The notes beneath the pieces are model-generated. The model was not told the DNA's origin, did not search any database, and was given only the letters and a program-made list of their open reading frames with translations. Shown piece after piece: positions 1 to 5,351 of a DNA stretch of 64,000 nucleotides. A program made the position numbers and the translations under genes. This stretch comes from a virus, in the IMG/VR virus record IMGVR_UViG_3300036945_001096, positions 1 through 64,000 of that record; one strand, given 5' to 3'. Positions within the stretch are counted from its first letter, which is position 1. The number at the start of each line of letters is the position of its first letter.

Positions 1-2
1 CC

Positions 3-68
3 CAAGCCAAGGTCGCTCAGGCGCTCAATGCGTCAGAAAAAAGCCGCGCTCTACCTGACTACCGATGA
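3..68 (+). CDS. possible C-terminal end of an upstream gene (partial)
   Basis: Open frame from the window edge to TGA at 66-68, giving about 21 residues. Its stop overlaps the ATG at 65 as ATGA, a normal operon junction, which is the main reason to believe it. The segment is GC-rich, unlike everything after ~360. No family can be recognised from so short a piece. Confidence 0.3.
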   Translation, partial: QAKVAQALNASEKSRALPDYR

Positions 69-310
69 AAAACAACGCTTCCGATCAACCCGCGACCCGC
101 AAAGGGCTTCGCGTCCAGTGCCTTGTTAGGCTCTGTGAAGGATACTATCCTATGGAGCGAAGGGGCGGCGCATGGATAAGCAGACCGTGCAAAGCGTCTG
201 CGTGCGGGAACTTCAACGGAATGCACCTTTGCCGACTACACGCAGGACGGTTCCCCGTGCCTAACGACAAGTTCAGAAATGCGGGGCTAGCTGCTCCGCA
301 TGACCTGTGA
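65..310 (+). CDS. small Cys/His-containing protein in GC-rich segment
   Basis: 81-residue protein. The middle has a spaced Cys...Cys...Cys-x2-His pattern (RPCKASACG ... HLCRLHAG), reminiscent of short phage and plasmid zinc-binding proteins of the form 'C-x-n-C-x2-H-x-G'; that match is inference. It overlaps the preceding partial frame by 4 nt. Its GC content is well above the rest of the window, so it is either recently acquired or belongs to a chimeric join. Function unknown. Confidence 0.4.
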   Translation: MKNNASDQPATRKGLRVQCLVRLCEGYYPMERRGGAWISRPCKASACGNFNGMHLCRLHAGRFPVPNDKFRNAGLAAPHDL

Positions 311-371
311 CATTTAACCGCATTTTCTGCAACGACTGGTTAGCCTCCGATTTCCTTTTCCCAATACTTTT

Positions 372-578
372 ATGGACACTCAAACAAATCAAGAGATAGA
401 TATCTCTTATACACGTGCTGAAGCTTCTTCCAAGATGGAAGAGATTATCAATTTATTAGAAGAAAATAATAATGAAGAATGGCCGCACGATGAGGTTAAT
501 GAGCTTACTCAGCTACTTATACACCTTAAGCAGTTAACTAAGAGCTTGCCTAGTAACTCAGAATATAAAACAAAATGA
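372..578 (+). CDS. small acidic hypothetical protein
   Basis: 68 residues, acidic and helix-prone (EEIINLLEENNNEEW). First gene with the window's normal AT-rich codon use. Its stop overlaps the next start (ATGA at 575-578), suggesting translational coupling. No family recognised. Confidence 0.6.
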   Translation: MDTQTNQEIDISYTRAEASSKMEEIINLLEENNNEEWPHDEVNELTQLLIHLKQLTKSLPSNSEYKTK

Positions 579-748
579 AAAGAATACTACGATACATCGC
601 TTTAGATGGTACAGTACCTTGTATTATACTTGGATCAGTATCTGCACTTATATACAAGAATATGGGTGCAGGTTATGCAATCTGTACGTTTTTAACAGCT
701 TTTTGGATGGCTTTATGTGCTTACTTTAGAGGTAAAGAGATTGGTTAA
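575..748 (+). CDS. small membrane protein, two predicted TM segments
   Basis: 57 residues. Two hydrophobic stretches (about residues 14-27 and 33-50) are separated by a short YKNMG turn, with a basic N-terminus (MKRILR) and charged tail. This implies a two-helix inner-membrane hairpin. Overlaps the previous gene by 4 nt. Function unknown; a role in the host membrane early in infection would be a guess. Confidence 0.6.
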   Translation: MKRILRYIALDGTVPCIILGSVSALIYKNMGAGYAICTFLTAFWMALCAYFRGKEIG

Positions 749-754
749 TCCGCA

Positions 755-770
755 GGAACTGATATAAAAT
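755..770 (+). promoter_or_regulatory. early-type promoter GGAAC-N5-TAAAAT
   Basis: GGAAC at 755-759, five bases, then TAAAAT at 765-770. The ATG at 776 follows after 5 nt, so the transcript is predicted to be leaderless. One of about 15 copies of this motif in the window. Confidence 0.7.
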
Positions 771-775
771 AAAAC

Positions 776-1099
776 ATGGAAACAATTAGACCTTTTGAGA
801 GTAAGGAGTTTAAATACCTAGATTCAACGCATGGTTTTATTAACCTTGCACTAGGCAATGGGACAATGTTTCAAGTAGGATTTATACGCAATGAAGGATC
901 TTTCTTTATTGGTATCATGGGAAAAGGAGCATATACCTTTAGCCATTTTGCTCATTGGGATTATGTAGCTAATAAATTGAAACTACTGGAAGGTGATGCT
1001 CGTAACCTTGCTGACTTTATCAACACGCAGGTATTGGCTTCAGAAGGTTTTGATAAGCAAGGTTTCTATGATCTGGATTGCTGCATTAAATTGAGCTAA
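776..1099 (+). CDS. hypothetical protein (107 aa)
   Basis: Mixed alpha/beta-looking soluble protein with several aromatic residues and no recognised motif. Driven by the promoter at 755-770. The start codon lies at the predicted transcription start and no ribosome-binding site is visible, so translation is probably leaderless. It is followed by the large non-coding RNA block. Confidence 0.65.
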   Translation: METIRPFESKEFKYLDSTHGFINLALGNGTMFQVGFIRNEGSFFIGIMGKGAYTFSHFAHWDYVANKLKLLEGDARNLADFINTQVLASEGFDKQGFYDLDCCIKLS

Positions 1100-1115
1100 T
1101 AAAAATTATAGCCTA

Positions 1116-1131
1116 GGAACTTTAATACAAT
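1116..1131 (+). promoter_or_regulatory. early-type promoter GGAAC-N5-TACAAT heading an RNA block
   Basis: GGAAC 1116-1120, TACAAT 1126-1131. Expected start near 1138, exactly at the base of a hairpin. No protein gene follows for 1.4 kb, so this promoter most likely transcribes structured RNAs and tRNA-Met. Confidence 0.7.
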
Positions 1132-1136
1132 TTAGG

Positions 1137-1350
1137 TGTTAAGAGAGTTCGTTAACAATTTCTAGATAGTAATTGATAGAAACTTATATATTGCAACACA
1201 CCCGCAGGTGATTGTCTTAAGTGAAATGTATAATGAGTAGTTACCGATACTTTGAAAGCGCAGAGTGGTAATGAAAGCTAGAGTAGGCTGGTGAAGTACA
1301 GCTATTAGCGTTGGTAGCTCCTACGTACAACGCACTAATTTTGTTCTTTT
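1137..1350 (+). ncRNA. structured RNA element A
   Basis: Non-coding. It begins with a 6-bp hairpin (1137-1142 with 1152-1157). It ends with hairpin GCGTTG/CAACGC (1308-1313 with 1328-1333), extended internally by GTAG/CTAC, followed by the U-rich motif TTTTGTTCTTTT at 1339-1350. Further short complementary pieces lie between (CACC/GGTG near 1200-1210). No ORF. Probably a stable RNA or the 5' part of a larger RNA. Confidence 0.5.
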
Positions 1351-1478
1351 CTCAATATAAGTGGTTACAAAATTCCGATGCTACGGATAATTGAACTACG
1401 CACGGTGCGATGTATACAATAGTACATTAGCAAAAGTATTGTATGAACGGCCTATATTGAGAATTATTTTTGTTCTTT
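1351..1478 (+). ncRNA. structured RNA element B (closed multi-branch)
   Basis: A perfect 9-bp closing helix joins 1351-1359 (CTCAATATA) and 1453-1461 (TATATTGAG). Inside are a CCG/CGG hairpin near 1374-1385, a short CGCA/TGCG hairpin near 1399-1409 and a perfect 8-bp hairpin 1414-1421/1437-1444. This gives a cloverleaf-like four-way junction without tRNA landmarks. U-rich motif TTTTTGTTCTTT follows at 1467-1478. No ORF. Confidence 0.6.
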
Positions 1479-1498
1479 GTAAGTTTTGTAAATCTTTC

Positions 1499-1577
1499 AG
1501 GCAGATAGCTTAGCCCGTTCCAAAGCGGAGTGCTCATAACACTCGGATCGTGGGTTAGAATCCCACTCTGCCTACCA
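1499..1577 (+). tRNA. tRNA with CAT anticodon (Met, or Ile2 if lysidine-modified)
   Basis: Acceptor AGGCAGA (1499-1505) pairs with TCTGCCT (1567-1573). The anticodon arm is GAGTG-CTCATAA-CACTC, anticodon CAT. The T arm is GTGGG-TTAGAAT-CCCAC. Discriminator A 1574 is followed by an encoded CCA. The D arm GCTT...AAGC closes normally. Elongator Met, initiator and Ile2 cannot be separated by eye. Confidence 0.93.
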
Positions 1578-1710
1578 TTTTAATAGCTTAGGGTAACAAG
1601 GAAAGATTGACCTCTAACCGGAATTATCCAACGGTGAAATTCGTGGAAATTGGGCTGACTAGTCATCAAAAACAGCCATTGTAAAGTAACCGTAAACATT
1701 TTTGTTCTTT
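1578..1710 (+). ncRNA. structured RNA element C
   Basis: Non-coding spacer after tRNA-Met. It contains a GGCTG/CAGCC hairpin (about 1653-1677) and a CCG/CGG hairpin (about 1618-1636), and ends in the recurrent U-rich motif at 1699-1710. No clear closing helix seen, so this is weaker than elements B, E, G and I. Confidence 0.35.
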
Positions 1711-1827
1711 ATTGATTTATCCAGTTCTTTCTAACGATAGATATATTCGTGGATGACTCACCTGCTGATGAAACGAATAATAGGTAACGCAGGTCAAACC
1801 TATCTGGGCTTTATTTTTTTGTTCTTT
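1711..1827 (+). ncRNA. structured RNA element D with predicted pseudoknot
   Basis: CCAG 1721-1724 can close with CTGG 1804-1807. Hairpin ATTCGT/ACGAAT (1745-1750/1773-1778) has a loop carrying ACCTGC (1760-1765). That loop is fully complementary to GCAGGT (1789-1794) in the loop of the next hairpin TAGGT/ACCTA (1781-1785/1798-1802). The crossing order makes a loop-loop pseudoknot. U-rich motif at 1814-1827. Confidence 0.5.
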
Positions 1828-1837
1828 CATATAATCT

Positions 1838-1925
1838 TCACATAGCAATTTAAACTATCATGTATAAGTCTCGGATCGGAGGTAACCGGTAACCAGCGGC
1901 AGAAGATTACCTGATTGTTATGTGA
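1838..1925 (+). ncRNA. structured RNA element E with 12-bp closing helix
   Basis: 1838-1849 pairs with 1914-1925 (TCACATAGCAAT with ATTGTTATGTGA; one G-U pair). Inside, GGTAA...TTACC and CTC...GAG can form hairpins. A TATAAT-like stretch (CATATAATC, 1828-1836) lies just upstream. About 88 nt, no ORF. Confidence 0.55.
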
Positions 1926-1935
1926 TTAGTTTTTT

Positions 1936-2042
1936 GAGGTGTTTGATGAAATGGTAAACATAGGCGGTGGTATATGACGTATACACTTAGCGGGCCGGTT
2001 GATTTAGTCACAACATATAAGTTCGAGTCTTATAACACTTCA
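1936..2042 (+). other. tRNA-like element, class II type, probably degenerate
   Basis: Acceptor GAGGTGT (1936-1942) pairs with ACACTTC (2035-2041) with one G-U. The D-loop AAATGGTAAA resembles that of the nearby Leu tRNA. The T arm is ATAAG-TTCGAGT-CTTAT (2017-2033). The anticodon region does not give a clean 5-7-5 arm: GGTAT/ATACA has one mismatch, with GAC in the loop. The variable region is unusually long. CTA replaces CCA. It may be a decayed tRNA, a split tRNA or a tRNA mimic. Confidence 0.5.
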
Positions 2043-2047
2043 CTAAT

Positions 2048-2189
2048 TTTGATAATCGATTCGTAAGAATGGCCTAGGATGATTAAGGTAGTCTTAGGAT
2101 GCTCCAAATGTTGTGAGCAGCACAGCAGCAGTAGAGAGAAACCCTCCTGAAATAACTATAGCAGAATAACTACCATGGAGATTATCAAA
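2048..2189 (+). ncRNA. structured RNA element G with 10-bp closing helix
   Basis: TTTGATAATC (2048-2057) pairs perfectly with GATTATCAAA (2180-2189). A CTCCA/TGGAG helix (near 2102-2106 and 2175-2179) stacks inside it. An 8-bp hairpin CCTAGGAT...GTCTTAGG (about 2073-2098) fills the 5' part. No ORF. Confidence 0.55.
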
Positions 2190-2201
2190 TCTTTTAACCT
2201 T

Positions 2202-2217
2202 GGAACTTCTATAAAAT
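2202..2217 (+). promoter_or_regulatory. early-type promoter GGAAC-N5-TAAAAT
   Basis: GGAAC 2202-2206, TAAAAT 2212-2217. Downstream there is no protein gene before 2592, only RNA elements H and I and tRNA-Leu, so it likely serves RNAs. Confidence 0.65.
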
Positions 2218-2223
2218 TATGTC

Positions 2224-2370
2224 ATATAAAAGATAAGTTAATTGAAAATGCTAATCGCTTTCTAAGCGATACAAGGTGGTAATGGATATAACCTATGAGC
2301 TAACGCTGACTTCATTGAAGATAGGCTAAACCACTATAAAAGTTGATATCCTTCATTTAGTTCTTTTTTT
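2224..2370 (+). ncRNA. structured RNA element H with predicted H-type pseudoknot
   Basis: Perfect hairpin ATCGCTT-TCT-AAGCGAT (2254-2270). Then GTGGT (2276-2280) pairs with ACCAC (2330-2334), while GGATAT (2284-2289) pairs with ATATCC (2346-2351), a crossing arrangement. A nested CCTAT/ATAGG hairpin (2292-2296/2321-2325) lies between. It ends with TTTAGTTCTTTTTTT at 2356-2370, a variant of the recurrent U-rich motif. Confidence 0.5.
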
Positions 2371-2375
2371 AATTT

Positions 2376-2444
2376 TCTCTCAGGTGATAATGTTGTTTGT
2401 TAATAATTAGAGTAATGGGTTAATAGTTAGTGTCACCTGAGAGA
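2376..2444 (+). ncRNA. structured RNA element I with perfect 12-bp closing helix
   Basis: TCTCTCAGGTGA (2376-2387) and TCACCTGAGAGA (2433-2444) are perfect reverse complements enclosing 45 AT-rich bases. The element ends 5 nt before tRNA-Leu. Such a helix could guide processing of the tRNA precursor or be a small RNA in itself. Confidence 0.55.
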
Positions 2445-2449
2445 TTAAT

Positions 2450-2534
2450 GCCGCAGTGGTGGAATGGTAGACACTACAGACTTAAAATCTGTTGCCTTAA
2501 CGGCGTGCCGGTTCGAGTCCGGCCTGCGGCACCA
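2450..2534 (+). tRNA. tRNA-Leu(TAA)
   Basis: Acceptor GCCGCAG (2450-2456) pairs with CTGCGGC (2524-2530). The anticodon arm is ACAGA-CTTAAAA-TCTGT, anticodon TAA. It has a long class II variable arm and T arm GCCGG-TTCGAGT-CCGGC, with discriminator A and an encoded CCA. TTA is a frequent codon in this AT-rich genome. Confidence 0.96.
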
Positions 2535-2567
2535 ATTTTTTAATTACATACATCCTGAATAGCATCA

Positions 2568-2583
2568 GGAACAAGAATAACAT
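2568..2583 (+). promoter_or_regulatory. early-type promoter GGAAC-N5-TAACAT
   Basis: GGAAC 2568-2572, TAACAT 2578-2583; ATG of the next gene at 2592, an 8-nt gap. Confidence 0.6.
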
Positions 2584-2591
2584 ATACAAGT

Positions 2592-2978
2592 ATGAAATAC
2601 AATTTTACACCTTTACAAGAAGCTTGGATTAATGCTCTCGAAACTGGACGTTTTCGTCAAGGTAAAAATCACCTTGCAACACGCAATATAAAACGTAAGA
2701 CGGTTAGTTATTGTTGTCTCGGTGTTGCTTGTGTTGTTGCACGTGAGAATGGAGTAAAGGTTTCAAAGAAAATGTCAGTATCAGCTGCATTAGGTAAACC
2801 TGTTGTGTCTTTTGATGGTGGGAGAAGTTATTTACCAAAATCAGTTCAAACTGCGCTTAACTTAGTAGATAAACGCGGAGATGATCTCGCAGTATTGAAC
2901 GATATGGGTGAATCTCATAAATGTCTTGCTGCTAAAATTCGACAAAATCCTCAACGTTACTTCAATAATATAACATGA
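2592..2978 (+). CDS. hypothetical protein, CCLG-motif family, copy 1
   Basis: 128 residues. The N-terminal third carries W-I-x-A-L-x-[ST]-G-R-F-R-Q-G-K, then Y-C-C-L-G-[VL]-A-C, a pattern seen in a widespread uncharacterised family of small phage proteins (recalled, not searched). The adjacent cysteines could bind metal. The next gene is a diverged copy and overlaps it by 4 nt. Function unknown. Confidence 0.7.
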   Translation: MKYNFTPLQEAWINALETGRFRQGKNHLATRNIKRKTVSYCCLGVACVVARENGVKVSKKMSVSAALGKPVVSFDGGRSYLPKSVQTALNLVDKRGDDLAVLNDMGESHKCLAAKIRQNPQRYFNNIT

Positions 2979-3403
2979 ACAAACAACCATATAATTTTAC
3001 ACCATTTCAACGTCTCTGGATTGATGCTCTTAAATCTGGACGTTTTCGTCAAGGTAAGAGCCGACTACATACCGTTAATCGGTTAAATAAGACAGCTGTG
3101 TATTGCTGTCTTGGTCTAGCTTGCAAACTTGCTAACGAAACAGGTGAATTAAAGCTACCCAAAACGATAGAGGAGCCACATGGTGCATTACCCTTTATTA
3201 AATATGATATTGATGGTCATACATTACCTAATAGCGCAAGAACATTACTTAAATTACGCAATTGTGTTGGTAAGTTTAAGAAAGCTGCAACTGTTCAAGG
3301 TGATAAGTTTGGTAGTCTTGCAGATATGAACGACCGAGAGTTAACTTTTAAGCAAATCGGGGAGTATATTGAAGCTAATCCCGAGAACGTATTTGTCAGC
3401 TAA
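2975..3403 (+). CDS. hypothetical protein, CCLG-motif family, copy 2
   Basis: 142 residues, homologous along its length to the preceding protein: both have NFTP[LF]Q near the start, the SGRFRQGK stretch, YCCLG and a similar C-terminal 'LADMND' region. Its ATG overlaps the previous stop. A local tandem duplication followed by divergence is the simplest explanation. Confidence 0.7.
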   Translation: MNKQPYNFTPFQRLWIDALKSGRFRQGKSRLHTVNRLNKTAVYCCLGLACKLANETGELKLPKTIEEPHGALPFIKYDIDGHTLPNSARTLLKLRNCVGKFKKAATVQGDKFGSLADMNDRELTFKQIGEYIEANPENVFVS

Positions 3404-3487
3404 CCATTCAAGAACCAAGCCCATAAAGCTTGGGGATATGATCGACTGAGGGAGAGCCAGCGACCACCTCAATAAAAACGGGCTGGT
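3404..3487 (+). other. non-coding stretch with two hairpins
   Basis: CCAAGC/GCTTGG (3415-3420/3428-3433) and CCAGC/GCTGG (3457-3461/3482-3486) form hairpins. The second abuts the next promoter. Possibly an attenuator or small RNA; no T-run terminator. Confidence 0.35.
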
Positions 3488-3503
3488 GGAACTTTCATAA
3501 AAT
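3488..3503 (+). promoter_or_regulatory. early-type promoter GGAAC-N5-TAAAAT
   Basis: GGAAC 3488-3492, TAAAAT 3498-3503. ATG at 3510, six bases later, so the mRNA should be leaderless. Confidence 0.7.
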
Positions 3504-3509
3504 TATAAA

Positions 3510-3830
3510 ATGACCGAACAAGAATACATCAATGAGTTTGTAAAGGCTCATAGCCGCTTTGCTAGGTTTGGTATAACTCTTTATAAGATCACCAAAATTG
3601 AGGCACTTAACGAGTTTAGTAAAGCCTCTTCAATCACCGACGATTACTGGACTCTTGGTTCTCTTATAGAAGAGATTAAAGTAGGTTCACCTATTTGGCT
3701 TGCTCGTGTTGCGAATAAGAAACATCCAGCTGGTCGCGACGGTGTATTTTCTACCTCAAAGGTTATTGAGTATAAGGATGGCATTGCAACCACACAGAAC
3801 TCTCGATACAAAATCGAAAAACTAGTTTAA
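3510..3830 (+). CDS. hypothetical protein (106 aa)
   Basis: Soluble, lysine-rich protein without recognised motifs. The start is fixed by the promoter just upstream (leaderless prediction). It is followed directly by tRNA-like sequence and the homing endonuclease. Confidence 0.65.
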   Translation: MTEQEYINEFVKAHSRFARFGITLYKITKIEALNEFSKASSITDDYWTLGSLIEEIKVGSPIWLARVANKKHPAGRDGVFSTSKVIEYKDGIATTQNSRYKIEKLV

Positions 3831-3840
3831 CATTTTATGT

Positions 3841-3888
3841 CACTGTAGCTCAGTTGTATAGAGCAAGCGCCTTGATTCGTTGCTCTAT
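3841..3888 (+). pseudogene. 5' tRNA fragment fused to a hairpin
   Basis: CACTGTA followed by a normal tRNA D arm (GCTCAGTTGTATAGAGC) and the start of an anticodon stem. Instead of a T arm, a 9-bp inverted repeat follows (3858-3866 with 3880-3888), which re-pairs the D-arm half. The late promoter of the endonuclease begins at 3891. No matching 3' half is seen, so this is a truncated tRNA. Confidence 0.55.
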
Positions 3889-3890
3889 CC

Positions 3891-3898
3891 GATAAATA
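3891..3898 (+). promoter_or_regulatory. T4-type late promoter (GATAAATA)
   Basis: One mismatch to TATAAATA; ATG at 3904 after 5 nt, i.e. at the predicted +1. Confidence 0.6.
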
Positions 3899-3903
3899 GT
3901 TAC

Positions 3904-4575
3904 ATGATAATATACTGTCCTACATGTGATAAAGATATAAGTGGACTTAAAGTTGGCGCCAAAAGAAATCATTTAAGATGGTGTAAAACATGTTCATATA
4001 CTCGTTATGATGATATAAATTGGGAAGAAGTCCAAAACTATTATGATACTGGTAAAAGTTATGCTGAATGTGCGACTAAATTCAACTGCACAGCCTTAAC
4101 TATATGCAAAGCATCTAAAAATGGGCTAATTAAAAAACGAAATCGAAAAGAGAATGCAGCATTGATTTATGTAAAATATGGAAAAAGATCACAATCTGAA
4201 GAGACAAAAATAAAATTACGAAATATAGCACTAAACTCACCACATAGACGGTTAAAGAAGAAAACTATTAAGTACAAAGGTGTACTGCTAGATTCTAGTT
4301 GGGAGTTAAATCTTGCTAATATACTTGATAATTTAAAAGTTTTATGGATACGTCCCAAACCAATAAGATGGAAAGATAGTGAAGGTATAGAACATAATTA
4401 TTTTAGTGACTTTTTTTTACCAGATTATAACCTATTCCTAGATCCTAAGAACCCCTTTGCTAGGCAAGTACAGTCAACAAAAATTCAACATCTCAAGGAA
4501 CAGTATAATAATATTATTTTTCTTACTAAAGAACAACTAACTGAGGAGTATATAAAATCACTTTTAGTAAAATGA
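3904..4575 (+). CDS. putative free-standing homing endonuclease
   Basis: 223 residues. The N-terminus has a two-CxxC zinc-ribbon pattern (CPTC ... CKTC). A helix-turn-helix-like stretch (about 40-80) follows, then SEETKIKLR, a NUMOD3-like DNA-binding motif typical of phage homing enzymes. The C-terminal part has a PD-(D/E)XK-like arrangement (SSWE ... YFSDF ... LDPK), the same layout as the gp4 nuclease at 32742. It sits between a truncated tRNA and an intact tRNA-Arg, the usual lodging of such genes. The start was chosen because the late promoter at 3891-3898 lies 5 nt upstream. Nuclease class is inferred. Confidence 0.65.
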   Translation: MIIYCPTCDKDISGLKVGAKRNHLRWCKTCSYTRYDDINWEEVQNYYDTGKSYAECATKFNCTALTICKASKNGLIKKRNRKENAALIYVKYGKRSQSEETKIKLRNIALNSPHRRLKKKTIKYKGVLLDSSWELNLANILDNLKVLWIRPKPIRWKDSEGIEHNYFSDFFLPDYNLFLDPKNPFARQVQSTKIQHLKEQYNNIIFLTKEQLTEEYIKSLLVK

Positions 4576-4579
4576 ATAT

Positions 4580-4655
4580 GCCTTTGTCGTTCAATGGATT
4601 AGGACAACGCTCTTCTAAAGCGTTTATTTGGGTTCGAATCCCAACGAAGGCACCA
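4580..4655 (+). tRNA. tRNA-Arg(TCT)
   Basis: Acceptor GCCTTTG (4580-4586) pairs with CGAAGGC (4645-4651), one G-U. The anticodon arm is ACGCT-CTTCTAA-AGCGT, anticodon TCT. The T arm is TTGGG-TTCGAAT-CCCAA, followed by discriminator A and an encoded CCA. It reads AGA, a common codon in AT-rich genes. Confidence 0.95.
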
Positions 4656-4668
4656 TTAAGCTTTTATT

Positions 4669-4696
4669 CTGGGTTAGAGTCCAACCGGAGGCGCCA
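4669..4696 (+). pseudogene. 3' tRNA remnant
   Basis: T-loop-like GTTAGAGT with degraded stems and a GGAGGCGCCA end lie 13 nt after tRNA-Arg. No 5' half exists nearby that would pair with its acceptor, and it does not complement the fragment at 3841. Decayed second tRNA. Confidence 0.45.
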
Positions 4697-4705
4697 TTTT
4701 CAAAC

Positions 4706-5116
4706 ATGAACAACAAGCAATTCAATAGATTAATTGATATTGCTCGAGCTCTCAAGATTGAGAAGCACAAATCTGGCCCATGCTTTCATGTATCATTTCT
4801 AGTTAGAAAAGGAAAGATAATCGAGATCGGTACTAACCATTATAAGAAGACTAATCGTATCTCTGCTACTTATAAGTGTACTAGAGAGTATAAAAAGGAT
4901 TATATTGCTGGTATCCACTCTGAAATGGATGCACTTGGTAAGGGTAAATCTATTGATGACTTTTCTAAGATTGAGATGATTAACATCCGCATTAACAACA
5001 ATGGAGAAGTAGATAATAGTATTCCTTGCCCTAACTGCGCTTTTTATCTTGGACAATATAACTTGAAAAGGGTATGGTATACTGATGCCAAAGGAACTTT
5101 AACAAAATTCCCATAA
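4706..5116 (+). CDS. cytidine/deoxycytidylate deaminase-fold protein
   Basis: 136 residues. Zinc-site motifs of the deaminase superfamily are present: H-S-E (IHSEMDAL, in place of HAE) and P-C-x2-C (PCPNCAF). In this fold His and two Cys bind zinc and Glu is the proton shuttle. Acting on dCMP or cytidine in nucleotide metabolism is plausible, but the protein is short and its substrate is unknown. An in-frame upstream start at 4628 lies inside tRNA-Arg and was discarded. Confidence 0.65.
   Translation: MNNKQFNRLIDIARALKIEKHKSGPCFHVSFLVRKGKIIEIGTNHYKKTNRISATYKCTREYKKDYIAGIHSEMDALGKGKSIDDFSKIEMINIRINNNGEVDNSIPCPNCAFYLGQYNLKRVWYTDAKGTLTKFP
5093..5108 (+). promoter_or_regulatory. early-type promoter GGAAC-N5-CAAAAT inside a gene end
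   Basis: GGAAC 5093-5097, CAAAAT 5103-5108, within the last codons of the deaminase gene; ATG at 5121. Confidence 0.5.
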
Positions 5117-5120
5117 ACAT

Positions 5121-5351
5121 ATGAACGAAGATAAGACTAAGAAGTTAATTGAGATGGGTATCCTACCTAATCCGAACTTTCAGCCTCGTGAAACATCTAA
5201 GAATAGGTTTGGTCGTATGACGTTTGCTCATAAGACGGGAGGTGAGGTAGAGATCTTTACCGCTGACTCTTTTGAGTCTACTAAGAAGTATTATGTAGCA
5301 AACGGTGCAAGATCTGCAGTTAAAAACTTCTCTAAGAATACCTGTAAATGA
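5121..5351 (+). CDS. hypothetical protein (76 aa)
   Basis: Basic small protein with a predicted beta-rich centre (RMTFAHKTGGEVEIF). Its stop overlaps the next ATG (ATGATAA). No family recognised. Confidence 0.6.
   Translation: MNEDKTKKLIEMGILPNPNFQPRETSKNRFGRMTFAHKTGGEVEIFTADSFESTKKYYVANGARSAVKNFSKNTCK

Noticed and set aside
110-135. GCCTTGTTAGGC as an integron attC site
   Set aside because: Only one short arm is present; no integrase, no paired R'/L' boxes and no cassette structure.
1760-1800. CTGATGA followed by GAA-containing sequence, resembling a hammerhead ribozyme core
   Set aside because: No stem II plus GAAA in the right place and no cleavage-site helix; the region folds better as the pseudoknot described.
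4628-4705. Longer N-terminus for the deaminase-like protein
   Set aside because: The extension lies in tRNA-Arg and the tRNA remnant.
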